From contig OX411547.1 of assembly GCA_948146395.1 (NCBI GenBank), positions 32,902,614 to 32,966,613 on the forward strand: a stretch of 64,000 bases of DNA. The letters are read 5' to 3'. Positions 44,775 to 56,800 of this stretch are shown here, piece after piece (position 1 is the stretch's first letter; the number at the start of each line of letters is the position of its first letter). Source of the stretch: Fragum whitleyi. Its lineage: Eukaryota > Mollusca > Bivalvia > Cardiida > Cardiidae. The notes under the pieces were generated by a model. The model did not search any database. It saw only the letters and a program-made list of their open reading frames with translations, and was not told the DNA's origin. A program made the position numbers and the translations under genes.

Positions 44775-45014
44775 TGAGCCTGTGCGTGACATTTCCAACA
44801 ATTTGAAATGTTCGTGATGTGCAAACATTGAGTTGCGTAAAAAGCCACATACTGTAAATATAAAGTTACCTGATGGTCTACAGATAGTTTGAGACATTAT
44901 CTATTTTCTAAACGCATGGTGAAGACTCTGGACAGACTGTGCGGATGCACAGACTGATCAGAGTCTTTGCTTTGCACATATTTGAAATTGTTGGAAATCT
45001 CAAGCACAGGCTCA
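44775..45014. mobile_element. 240 bp MITE with TA target sites
   Basis: TA on both sides. Ends TGAGCCTGTGCGTGACATTT and, inverted, TGAGCCTGTGCTTGAGATTT. The interior has 'agactctggacagactgtgcgg' and 'gatcagagtctttgc'. Related sequence at 63188-63405 and 63906-64000. Confidence 0.7.
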
Positions 45015-46037
45015 TACGTGAAAAATCATTCTAGGACTGTATTCGGGTTATACTGAAAATATTTGGTAACGTCTTTAAATGTTTATGATTTATTTGAAGA
45101 TATAAACAGTATTCTGAAATAGGCATGTTCAATTTTCTTCAAATAGTATACAATTCGGGGGTCAAACGGTATTCTTTTTCTGGATCACATTTAAATGATA
45201 GTTTAAGCTACACATGATAATATTTTGTCGACAAAGCTCATCCAATTTAATTAAAGCCCTGCTTTAGTACTCTTTGCTCTGTAAAACGAAACAATGATAA
45301 AATTTTCATATTTTTGCTGTTCGGCGGGAACTTTTCTTGTGAACAAACTCATTTCTATGTAATGAATTATGGTGTAGCATTTCGATGGAATTAGGCGCGT
45401 ATTTTATTCGATTATACTTGTTAGGAAACAATTAAGTCGATCTCGAGTAACTTTTCTCCTTGTAATTACCTACCAACTTTCCTGCCTTTGACGGTACAAA
45501 TCATATTAGAGAAAATTACAAAACAATTTGATCGACACAGTCGCGAAGGAAGGGTGGGGATTTAATTAAATCTACCTCCGATAAAAGAGATTAGGAAATA
45601 TGATTTTCCTCTGATTTCTGACAGAAGAAGCTCTTCATCAGGCGCGACATTTATTGTCAATTAACGCCTATAGGCTTTCATTATTAAACGTTGCTGTTTT
45701 ATGGCTATATTTTCTGATGCAGGCGTCGTTTGGAATCGAGTTGTGGAAACTATTAGAATATCTGAAAGAAAAAAAAAAAATAGTTTAGATTATTTTTTCA
45801 GTCTCCAGGGTCTGGTCCGTGTTGAGTTGGAGAACGACATCATAAGAGCAGTGATATATCATAATACAAATGTACTTTAATCAAGAGATAACTCAAGGGA
45901 CCTAAAAAGCTGTCTTTGCCGAAGAGAAATGTTGCTCTTTGAGACAAATATGGAACATCATTTAGTTTGCACACGCAAGGTAAAGCAGTGAGCTACAGAT
46001 AGAGGTGAATTTTGGATGTCAAATTCATAAACATGTA
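45015..46037. other. Unique non-coding stretch
   Basis: Largely free of the repeats found elsewhere in the window; no coding frame. It lies 1-2 kb upstream of the kinin gene and could hold regulatory sequence (inference only). Confidence 0.4.
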
Positions 46038-46453
46038 CAATTAACAACATCGTGAAATTGACAAGGTGAATGATTTTGGAATGATTTAGGAATGAAATTG
46101 GATGAGTGTGAGGAGCGAGTTTTGAGTGAATTTAATGGTAGGTAATCCAATATCGCAAATTTTGTTCAGGATGAACAAAATTTGCGATATTGATTACCCC
46201 CCTTTAATGAAAAATGCACTTTTGTTCTATACATAGCTTCATATTTCTTCAAGAACCACGAGATGCTAACGATTAGAATTACGTCAGTGTAATCGCGATT
46301 TTTCTCTATCAAATTTCATTTTGAATGACGTTTTTGATTGTATATTTTTCAATGAGTTTGGGTGTTTTCGAATGATTTGAGTGATTGGAGCGCTGAGTGA
46401 GCGATATAGACTGGTTTTGATTGAGAATGTCAATTTCATGGTGTTTTTAACTG
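46038..46453. mobile_element. Tc1/mariner-like MITE, copy 2
   Basis: TA-flanked; ends CAATTAACAACATCGTGAAA and, inverted, CAGTTAAAAACACCATGAAA. Central perfect palindrome near 46150-46192 (AATATCGCAAATTTTGTTC and inverse). Confidence 0.75.
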
Positions 46454-46724
46454 TATTTCTACAATACTTGCACAACACCTGTATTTCGGGTACTCACGCC
46501 TAGACAATTCCAATTGACCCCACAACACAGAATTTCGTTCAGAAATAAGAATGTAGACTGACGTTAACCCCACTTAATGCAATAACCCATAGATTCTACT
46601 AAGTTGCGTTAACAACAAAGGATTCTATATCTCTATTGAAGAATGAAAAACGAATGACAAAAGAGCTTTATAAAACTAATGATTTGTGTGAAGAATTTAA
46701 CTAAATCACTCGAATAGTTAAAAT

Positions 46725-47158
46725 CATCGCGAAATTGGCATTCATTTCGATCAAAACGATTCAAAATAGCTCACTCAGCGCTTCATTCATTCATTCATTC
46801 ATTCCAAACACTCATTCAAACCATTCAAAAACGCTCCAAAATCACTAAAAGATAAAATCAACAACTACATTCAAAATAAGATATTGCTAGAAAAAATTGA
46901 CGATTTAAATAAAGTAATTGAAGTAATGAGCGTCTGGTTGGTTCTTGGAGAAATATGAAGCTATTTGTAGAACTTGTATGCATATTTTATTAAAGGGGGG
47001 TAAGTAATATCGCTATTTTTTTCACCAGGAACAAAATTAGCGATATTGGATTACCTCCCTTTAATTTCACTCAAAACTTGCTAGTTCCGCTCATTCAATT
47101 TCATTCCAAAACCATTCCAAAATCATTTACCTTGTCAATTCCACAATGTTGTTAACTG
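46725..47158. mobile_element. Tc1/mariner-like MITE, copy 3
   Basis: Opposite orientation to copy 2. The right end is TTAACTG|TA and the left end is decayed (AGTTAAAATCATCGCGAAA). Central palindrome near 47010-47050. A CATT microsatellite at about 46786-46802 is part of the interior. Confidence 0.72.
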
Positions 47159-47176
47159 TAACAGTCAGCCATGGGA

Positions 47177-47630
47177 GTCGACGTTCTAGCACAGTTGGTA
47201 GCGCACCAAGGGCCTGTTTTACTAAACTTCTTACGAAAAAATAAATCGTAACTCAAAATCACAAATCGTACCTGGTGTTTCCATTAATTGAAATATTCTG
47301 ATCTGCAATATCTCATCGGAATCGTATTTAAAGGTCTATACAAATGAGATTATGCATGGCAAAATTCAATAATTAGTTACTTTTCAAGACGCAACTCTAA
47401 TTTTGGACCTACGCACAAATGATCGCAAGATGTTTAGTAAAACGGGCCCCAGACTCCACAATCTTCAATCGTGGGGTGTCAAGGGTTCGATTTCCGACAT
47501 TCGTCATCCTTCAATAGTTTGAAAATCATAAACCTTCGTGGGATAGCAGCTTGAGGTGCGAGAAATACCAAGAATCCATTTTTATCGCCCCTTCAATATT
47601 GCTAAAAGCGACGTTTAACCTCATTCAAAA
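47177..47630 (+). mobile_element. SINE-A interrupted by a Harbinger-like MITE
   Basis: The tRNA-like head (TAGCACAGTTGGTAGCGCAC) stops at 47209. It resumes at 47450 with the anticodon-arm part, B box (GGGTTCGATTTCC) and body ('cgtgggatagcagcttgaggtgcgagaaatacca'). Confidence 0.8.
47210..47449. mobile_element. PIF/Harbinger-like MITE, copy 2, inside a SINE
   Basis: 240 bp, the same length as 17578-17817. Ends GGGCCTGTTTTACTAAAC and, inverted, GGGCCCGTTTTACTAAAC. Flanks CAA and CAG. Confidence 0.82.
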
Positions 47631-47795
47631 GAACACATATAAGCCAGTCATGGATCAAGAATCTTCATTTAAAGTCTCATTCTACCGTAATTACCTGAAA
47701 GAAGTGAAATTATACAGCTCATCTAGTGAAACAGTAGGTTAAAAGTAGATCATTGTGAATCTTAATCTTTAATTCATTTTTGAAATCTTTACATA

Positions 47796-47865
47796 GATCA
47801 GTAGTTGGTAGCGCGTCTGACTTTCAATCTTAAGGACCCGGATTTTATGCCTGACATTCGTTTTA
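47796..47865 (+). repeat. SINE-A head fragment
   Basis: 'cagtagttggtagcgcgtctgactttcaatc' followed by a decayed B box; no body. Confidence 0.5.
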
Positions 47866-48297
47866 GAAAACCATTGAAATGTGTCAAGAATTGTTCAGAA
47901 GATCAAAAAAAAGCACAACATTAAGTCCAAAAGTAAATCAAATGCTTATTCGATAAAAAAAAGTGCATTACTGCATGTTCAAATGAATTCTTCTTTTTTG
48001 TGAAAAATAAATAAATAATACTTTGGAGATTGAAATATTACAGTCACTAATTATAAACTGGGATGAGAGGGGCGGGGGGGGGATTTTTTTCTCTTGTTAG
48101 CGAAGAGCCCTCTTGTTGCACCAGGGCTGAGGGACGTTCTACTTACCTGGCGAGATCGCCTTACACTGTTTTCTGTTCACAAGTAAGATATTGAAGAAAT
48201 AATTTCTGACTACTAAGATAATACTATCAATTCATGTTATGTACATGAAATGAAATATATATATTTGACACTAAGATTTTAGTAACCTTGTATCACC

Positions 48298-48622
48298 TTT
48301 TATCTTATAACTATACCAATATCTGTATGATAACATCCCGTATGATATTTTTTTTATGATGTAACATAGTTATTTTTAGAACATGAATAATGTGGTTGTT
48401 TTTAGAAACTTGCATTTCAGTAAGAAACATCGTCGAAAACAAGACAAATAGAGGTTATAAGATAAATATAATACGTACTAAGAGTATTGTATGAAAAAAT
48501 ATCTAACTCGGTTGTTAGAATTGATAATTGTCTCGGCAGAGCCTCGACAATTTTCAATTCTCCCAACCTCATTAGATATTTTTTTCATATAATACACTAA
48601 GTACGTATTTTATATCTATCAC
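48298..48622. mobile_element. ~340 bp palindromic MITE, copy 2 (inverted)
   Basis: Inverse of 35645-35992, including 'tcttataactatacca', 'gataacatcccgtatgat', 'acatcgtcgaaaacaag' and the AATTGTCTCGGCAGAGCCTC core. Confidence 0.68.
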
Positions 48623-48698
48623 CGAACCTCCTCTATCAGGATTAGAGTCTTGGGAAGTTTTATGCAAGGGTGATGATTTCTTCGCAATTTTTTTTGTA

Positions 48699-49173
48699 CG
48701 GTTAACAACATCGTGAATTTGACAAGATGAATAATTTTGAAATGATTTCGGAATGAAATTGAATGAGTGTGTCGAGCGAGTTTTGAGTGAAATTGATGAT
48801 CAGGATGAACAAAATTAGCGATATGACTACCTCCCTCTAAAAATATGCATACAAGTCCTATACATAGCTTCCTATTTCTTCAAGAACCTATAAGACGCTA
48901 ACACATTGACATATGTCAGTGATATCGCATCTTGGCGAGCCAAGGGTTACGAACTTTTACTTATCGATACTCCTTGACTCGTGAAGATGGTGAAATCGCG
49001 ATTTTTCTCAATCAAAATTTATTTTGAATGACGTGTTGATTCTATATTTTTCAATGGGTTTCAGCGTTTTTGAATGGGTCTCTGAGTGATTAGAAGGCAT
49101 GAACGGTCTCTGAGTGAGCGATTTAGAATGGTTTTGATTGAGGTGAATGTCAATTTCATAATGTAACTAACAG
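48699..49173. mobile_element. Tc1/mariner-like MITE, copy 4, with a small insertion
   Basis: TA-flanked (48697-48698, 49174-49175). The left end has 'gttaacaacatcgtgaa' and the right end 'cataatgtaactaacag'. About 65 bp near 48925-48990 ('tggcgagccaagggttacg...') is absent from the other copies. Confidence 0.68.
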
Positions 49174-49589
49174 TATGTAATTTATCATCTTCCATATTAG
49201 GATATCTAGGCATCTGACATCCATGTTATGTCTTTATTTCTTGCTTGTGTTCTCCTTATGCTGTAGTCCCGACGTTTTTAAATCACACGACAGGCATGCT
49301 AGATACTCTTCCACATTTTTTCTTATAATGTTTATTTGGGGTTCTCGAATATAAACATAACATGGACCCGCCGCGCTTCCACCATCATATTTGTAGTTTT
49401 CTGTCCACAGCTTTCAAACAGCCTTTGTATTTGTTGCGTTATCTATGCCCAGTTTTAGCAAAAAGGTCCTGAGGCAGGTGTGTAACATACTCTTTTCAGT
49501 GTTCTTGCATCTTCATCTATCCATACATGTCCTTTGGTATTAGTTCTGTCCGTAGATATATGTAATTCGCTTGCTATATTTCAGCTTAT
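49174..49589. other. Non-coding stretch
   Basis: No gene recognised. Confidence 0.45.
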
Positions 49590-50140
49590 GATTATTGATA
49601 ATCGGTCCTCCGGACGGTATCAATGATCTTTCTTCTATGTCATTCTCGAATAATTGAAAGAAGATTTCTATCCCTGAATAGCATTTACCAAAGATGTTAG
49701 TCTTACAGCAGAAATCTCGTATACTCACCAATTGTATTCATGTCTACCTGGCTTCTGTAGATCAAAGATATGTTAAGGGGTAGTCGGTCTGACGACTGCA
49801 TTCTCTTAAATGTACACTTTCAGATATTTTGTATTATTTTGATAAATTCTTGTTTATGGAAAGTCGCTCATATAAAAGAAATCTTAAGCATTTTACTGTA
49901 GCCAGTGTTGACTAAAGCTATGCCTAAGAATAGTCGGTTCTACGACAGAAATGTGTAGTCCTTTTTTATTTCATTTCATCTCTGGTTATGTCTACCAAAG
50001 CTTTGTCCAAGGGAAGTAGGTCCTCTAGTAGAAATCTAATATGATGACCCATTATTTTTCTTGTTTCCACGTCTTTTGTTGACCAAAGCTTTGTCCAAGG
50101 GTAGTCGGTCCTACGGCAGAAATCTAATTTACTCTGCCGC
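49590..50140 (-). repeat. Old tandem repeat with possible coding origin
   Basis: Units containing 'aaagctttgtccaaggg.agt.ggtcctac.gcagaaatcta' recur at about 49770, 49925, 50000 and 50090. On the minus strand the units read alike in shifted frames (for example RFLLEDLLPLDKALVD in one and the same DNA as FCRRTDYPWTKLWS in the next). Not assigned to any family. Confidence 0.4.
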
Positions 50141-51654
50141 TGCACGGACCACCATAGAACTTCGCTTGGCTTTTGGTTCAGTCTTTGTTTGTGGGTTTTA
50201 TTCATGTTTTGCATATTCCGATAGAAGGTCGATACATACATAAAAGATGATTTGTTCACTGAGTTTAAAAGCAAGTAAATGATATACACTTTACAGTAAT
50301 AAATCTCTTATCTACAAATAAATAGATAACTTCTACGTTAGTTTCATTAGGTATTTTCTATGTTAGTTTCCCTGTCACCAAGAGCTAGCCAGCTAACTGT
50401 TTTTATTTGTTTGAGATACCTCATCAACAAAAATACTATGTAACCAACATGTGTTTTCTCCATAACTTACATAATCTGAGTTCCAAATCTTAGTACCAAT
50501 TTAAACCTGGATGAATTCAGAATTTACGCGTCCATTTTTCTTTGGACAATTTCTTACATTTTACTGTTAAAGAAGAACATCCTGAAAAATAGATGAAAGT
50601 CAGAAAATTGAATGTGGCACCTAGACAATGATAATAATAATAATAAAAAAATGATATTTGTATTTGTGATGCCTGGGTAACGACTTTATCTGAAAAAATA
50701 AAAGCACTCCTGTAATTTGTTCGTAAAAACTAATAAAAAACAACATTAAACAACAATCCCTCAATTGAATCTGTATACTTACATGTGTTAAAAAAACTAT
50801 TCCAAAATGATGTTTTATCATCGTGCTAGAAATTTATTCATAGATAACCACAACTTGTGTGTAAGATATGAAACTTAATTAATATCGAAGTCATTTGAAG
50901 TTATTTTTGAAGATTTGATCAACGATTTTTATCTTTTCAATTAGCTGTTCTATCATATTCAATAATGCGTAGATACACATTGTACTGTTTATCCTGATAT
51001 TTCAATAATTTAATCCTTTAGACATTTGAAACATTTGAATTTTAGTTTCTGGACGTTAAATATTCAAGTATGATTAGAATTTCGTATTAAAATCATTGAC
51101 CCTGCTCTACGTTTAGGGTGCAAAAATGTTGTTAACGTTTTCAAAATGTACCTGCTTTGCACTAAGTGAGTAACCATTTCACAAACTTCTCAAAAAAGTT
51201 TTCTTCTTAAACATAAGCCTAGCCAGTACTTGGCATTTTATCTAGTTCTACCGTGGTCGCCTTTTTCCAGATGTACAACATAAACTGAAACCAACTTCTA
51301 ATTAGTCACCTGAAAATAGCATGGCATATATATTTTATAGTTTATGTTGGTGTAAATTTTCTTGAATTCTCAAAGCTTGTTTACATGCTGGTCAAAAAAA
51401 AAAAAAAAAAAAAAAAAAAAATAATCATCATAATTCGTATAAAAACTATTTTGAAAAAGCAGTGTAACTTGCATGAGATCTTGGACACTTCATATTTCAA
51501 TTGGTTTAGTTTAGTCCTTTTTGAGTGAATAGCACACGTGTAAGCCTGGATGATTAGAAATGTGCATCCTCTGTTGATATTTAAGAAACAAATAGTAAAT
51601 TATAAAGCATCACTTTTATCTTAAAAGATGTATTTGATCCATTATCCTGGAAAC
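50141..51654. other. Non-coding stretch
   Basis: No gene recognised; a poly-A run of ~30 lies at about 51391-51421. Confidence 0.5.
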
Positions 51655-51790
51655 CCTTCCATGCGTTCAGGATGACAAAACGGTACAAACAGTTTTCCAA
51701 TTTTATCCCGCTTTGCACGTTAGTACACGTGCAAAGCGGGGTATAATTGGAAAACAGTTAGCACCGTTTTGTGATCCTGAACGCAGGGCT
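51655..51790. mobile_element. Palindromic element Pal-125, copy 3
   Basis: 'gcgttcaggatgacaaaacgg' and inverted 'ccgttttgtgatcctgaacgc', with CCCGCTTTGCACGT...ACGTGCAAAGCGGG in the centre. The best-preserved copy. Confidence 0.78.
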
Positions 51791-52989
51791 TGCTTAATGA
51801 CTTCACTTGGTAATTTCAACTATACTACCAAGATAATACATGAGGAACATTATCACACTTATCCAAGTTCAAAGAATTTCAACCTATAATACAATGTTCG
51901 TTGATACTGAATAAAACTGCTTAATACTGAAGAAAACAGTGGGAAAACACAGGACAAGCAATTTAATTATTTTATGTTCTTTCCGGTGCATTTTTTCAGT
52001 GCTTGAAAAATAGGTTTCGCTACATATACACGTAGAAAGCATTTAATTATTTTTGGAAATAAAATAATTGTCCTTTTTATAATCAATAGAATTGGAGTTA
52101 AGGTCTTTTCTAAATTTTATAGACATTTAGGCTGTTTTTTTTTCAGGATAACGAATCAATTTTATTTCTTTTACAGGTATTTAATACAAATTGGTTTTAT
52201 AATAAGTAAGGAGAATACATGTTCCAGTAGGGGTTAAAAAGAAAAACGATTGCCTTTAAGGCAATGCAATAAATTAACAAATAAAAATACACTACTCAAA
52301 AGTTCTAAGCGGCCACCTTACATTTCTCGATTTTTCACCTTTTTTTCGCTTTTGTTTCGAAATGTTAACTTTGCCTTTTGAAAGAGAAGCCATTTAGACA
52401 TGATCCTGTCTAATTCTTTTGTAAAATCGTGCACCAGGAAATCCTAAAAACGAAATCAAGTGCCTGTACCCTCAAATTCAAAAGTCACAAAAATGACAAT
52501 TTTTAGAGAAATTTGAATTTTTCGACACTTGAAAAACGCAAATCCTACAAATTTTAAGTACCGATATCAGTGGTAGAACGCATGTGAACCTCAAAAAATT
52601 AAAAGAAATGTCACAACCTCCCTCACTTTTCTAACCCCAACAAGAAATGTCAAAAATACCCCACCCACCAATGGTAACTTTGAAATCGATGGTACTCCTA
52701 CATTCGCTTAATTTAAAAACATTTTCGTGTCGAATTTCTTTGCTGACTTTTTCTTGTTGACTCCATAAATGTCTTTGCTACATTATGCAAGTGAACACGG
52801 GCTGAAACCATGCGACATTTACAACATATGAACAAAAAAGCAAGTGGCCGCTTAGGAGTTTTGAGGAGTGTAGTGTCTTTATACCAGCAAAAAATGTTCT
52901 TTATTTGTTTAAGGATTTTTTCATACAAAGTGAAATCTAAATTATAAACCAGTAAACTTTAAGCCTAAATCAACGCTACTCACATTCGT
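51791..52989. other. Non-coding stretch
   Basis: No gene recognised. Confidence 0.5.
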
Positions 52990-53205
52990 TGTTTGGTTAA
53001 TTCGGATTTAACGCCGCTTTGAACATTTTCAGCCATATCGCGACTCGCGGCTTGTGAACCTAAAATGCATTCCTTGTAATTTTCGCAACCAGTACTATCA
53101 CCATTTCCTTTCCTAATCCCTAAGTGCCATCCCTCTTAGGTTAACGATTATCTACCCATTGACGGGAGACAAATGTCGTAAAGGACGTGTGCTGCCGCCT
53201 GCTGT
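52990..53205 (-). mobile_element. SINE-A, truncated, minus strand
   Basis: Body present ('ttaacgccgctttgaac', 'gcaaccagtactatcacc', 'acgattatctacccattg'). The tRNA head is lost. Confidence 0.65.
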
Positions 53206-53298
53206 CGAAACAATGGGACGCCATTATTGAAGTTTTTGGGTCTGATGCGCTACATGGCGGCGTCTGTGATACAACTTCGTGCATTTCGATTGAACTTA

Positions 53299-53507
53299 CA
53301 GTTAGTGACATCGTGAAATTGATTTTCATCTCGATCAAAACCGATCTAAATCGTTTACTCAGCGCTCCATTCACTCATCCTGAACAAAATTTGCGATATA
53401 GGAATACCTCCCATTAAATTCATTGAAAACTCGCCCCACACATTCAATTTCATTCCTAAATCATTCCAAAACCATTCACCTTCTCAATTTCAAGATGTTG
53501 TTAACTG
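53299..53507. mobile_element. Tc1/mariner-like MITE, copy 5, internally deleted
   Basis: TA-flanked; ends CAGTTAGTGACATCGTGAAA and, inverted, CAGTTAACAACATCTTGAAA; 209 bp instead of ~430. Confidence 0.72.
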
Positions 53508-53899
53508 TAACATACGCGTCTATTCACAGAAAATTTACACCAAAATAACAAAATATTTTATTGTCACTATAAAAACGAAGGCTACGTCATACATGAATGA
53601 GTGAGTAAAGAGGGGTAAATTGTGATTTTATGATGCAAAAGTATTTATGCAACTTCAACATAACATGGTCTTTCATAGCTTTGAACATTTAAATGAATAC
53701 TGACTCTCAACAAACTTGCAAATTAATAATTTGATTGTAAATGGTAAACCTAATATACATTTTGTATTTAATGCTCTGAAATATAAGAAAAGTTACTGGT
53801 CATAAATTTTACGGACCAATAAACACTTGTTAGTCTCAAAAATTCTGCATATTTGACTTGCGTCATATTAATTAGACATGAAACGTTGGTGAGAACGAT

Positions 53900-56800
53900 A
53901 TATTTTTTTGAAGCTGCAGTATTTTACATCAATAAATAAGTTTAAGATTTTAGATTTTAATATTGTTTTTTCTGATCATTGTCCTTTATTGGTTGATATT
54001 CAGTCTATAGTTTGTCATGAGAAACCTGAAATATTGAGAAAAGCTCCTATGAATTTGAAATGGGAGGACAGCCAAAGAGTAAATTTTGAACATAACATTG
54101 GCAAAATCAATAGGGCTAATTTTTATAATTCCTTCTTAAAACTTTCTCAAAATTCGCTGATTTCTGTCAGAGAACAGGTAGATCTGATGGTGAATCACAT
54201 GTCTTCCACTCTCCATGAGGCTGCTTTCAAAAAGCAAAAAAGTAATATCAATTGCCAAAAACAGGTGAAGAGGCGAAAAGCTAAGAAAAAGTGGTATGAT
54301 GTTGATTGTGATTCGCATTATAGACATTTGAAACAGCTATCTCGCAAGTTAGCATCAGATCCATTTAATTCTACGTTACGTAACAGGGTTTATTCTGAAC
54401 GTAAAGAGTATTACAGATTATTGAGGAAAAAGCAAAGATTATTTAAAGGAAAAATGTTAAGTGGTCTCTTGGAGAGTGAGAAAAGAAATCCTAAAGAGTT
54501 CTGGAATTGTGTAAATGATTTATTAGAAAAACAAAAGGCTGATCCTTCTTCTGAAATATCAGCTTGCACATGGACAGAATACTTCAAGTCTCTCATGAAC
54601 ATTGATTATGTGAATAATTTTGATGATGAATTAGCTTCTGAAACTTGTAATGTATCTGAAAGCTATGATAATACTATTATTAACAAAAGTATTTCTACTG
54701 ATGAAGTTTTGAAAGCAGTAAAATATTTAAGACGTGGTAAATCTTGTGGTATCGATGAGATTTCAAATGAAATGTTGCATATGTCTGTACCATTTCTTTT
54801 GGAACATTATACATTTATATTCAACCAAATACTTCAGAAAGGTATATACCCTTCATCATGGAAAGAAAACATTATCAAGCCCATCTACAAAGGCGGTGGG
54901 GCTAATAATCCAAGCAATTATAGAGGTATCTCCATATCAAGTTGTTTTAGTAAACTTTTTACAAGAGTTCTGTTCAATCGCTTAGATACCTATATTGAGA
55001 GAAATCAAATTATTGGACCTGAACAAATAGGCTTTCGTAAAAATTGTCGCACTAGCGATCACATCCTGACCCTGAAAACAATTATTGATAAGGCCTTTAA
55101 GCTTTCAAAAAATATTTATGCTTGCTTTGTTGACCTTAGCAAAGCATTTGACACGGTTAACAGGTGTGAACTGTTTCACAAAATGTACAAGTACAATATT
55201 AGAGGTCCATTTCTTAACATTTTGAAGGATATGTATGCCTCTTTGTCATTTTGTGTGAAAACACAAAGTGGCCTAGGGGCAAGTTTTGAGACCAAAATTG
55301 GGGTAAAACAAGGATGTATATTAAGCCCTACATTATTCTCCTTATACCTTAATGATTTAGATAGCTTTTTTGATAATTCATGTGATCTTGTCACTGTAGA
55401 TAATACATATGTGTCAAGCCTCCTATATGCTGATGATATTGTACTTATTTCTAAAACTGCAACAGGACTTCAGTCAGCTATGAATAAGTTGGGGGATTTT
55501 TGTCTCTCATGGAATTTATCAGTTAATATTTCTAAAACAAAAGTTATCATATTCAACAAGTCAGGTAGAGTTCTTAAAGGTTTTTCATTCAAATACATGC
55601 AAACAGAGGTTGAGATTGTACAGGAATACAAATATCTAGGTATCATTTTCAGAGCATCCGGTGTTTTCACCCATGCCATTAAGTACTTGTGCAACAAAGC
55701 ACTAAAAGCAACATTTAGTATTAAAAAAGCTTTGGCAGGAGAAAACATGAATACTGATTTATATTTGAAAGTGTATGAACATTGTGTCAAACCAATACTT
55801 CTATATTGTAGTGAAGTATTGTCTTTAGATTTTATTGTAAATAAAGATAATTTAATTAGTTTTGAACATAGATATGATCTGCTACAACAAGAAAAAACTC
55901 AAGTTCGCTTTTTGAAATCAGTCATGGGTGTAAACAAGTATGCAAGCAATAATGCAGTAAGATCAGAATTTGGAATCTTTCCTTTGGCTGTATACAGTTT
56001 GAAATATTCTTGTGCCTTTTGGACACATCTGATTAATTTAAATCAGAATTCTCTTGCATACAAATCATATTTAGATAGTTGCTCCCTTCCCAAAGGTTTC
56101 GCGAGTAAATTCAAATTATTTATGAAGATTATTGGATTTGAACATGTATGGAATAATCACTTCACATTCTCCAAAAATAAACTGAAAAATTCAATTTATA
56201 ACAAACTAAAAGAATCTTATGTACATTATTGGAAAAAATGTATGTTCGATGATAGCAATAACAAACTTAGAACCTTCAGAACCTTTAAGATAAATTATGA
56301 GAAAGAAATGTATTTGCGCATAAATGATTTGCCCAGAGAACAAATTACATCATTTGCCAAATTTCGTGTAAGTGCACATAATCTTCAAATTGAAAAGGGT
56401 AGGCACCAAAAGAAACCTTTCATAGACAGAATTTGTCCTCTTTGTAAATCACAAATTGAAACTGAAGCCCACTTCTTATTACAATGCCAGTCTTTATCAG
56501 ATAGCAGGAAAATATTCTTTGCTGAGGTAGAAGGCATCACACCTTCTTTTAAAATCATGAATGATGATGATAAATTTAAATACATTTTAGAAATCAAAGA
56601 ATATGATGTGTTGCAAACTTGTATATCTTATGTTCACAAAATGTTTGAAGAAAGAGATAATCTACTCGCAAAAACAGCTGCAAACTCTTGAGTTTCCTTT
56701 TATTTCAGTGTATTAATTCGGAGACCTTAGTATGTACCTTGTATATCCATCTTCTTGGTAAAGAAAACTTGTTTTGTACTAAACTTTGTTTACCCTTATT

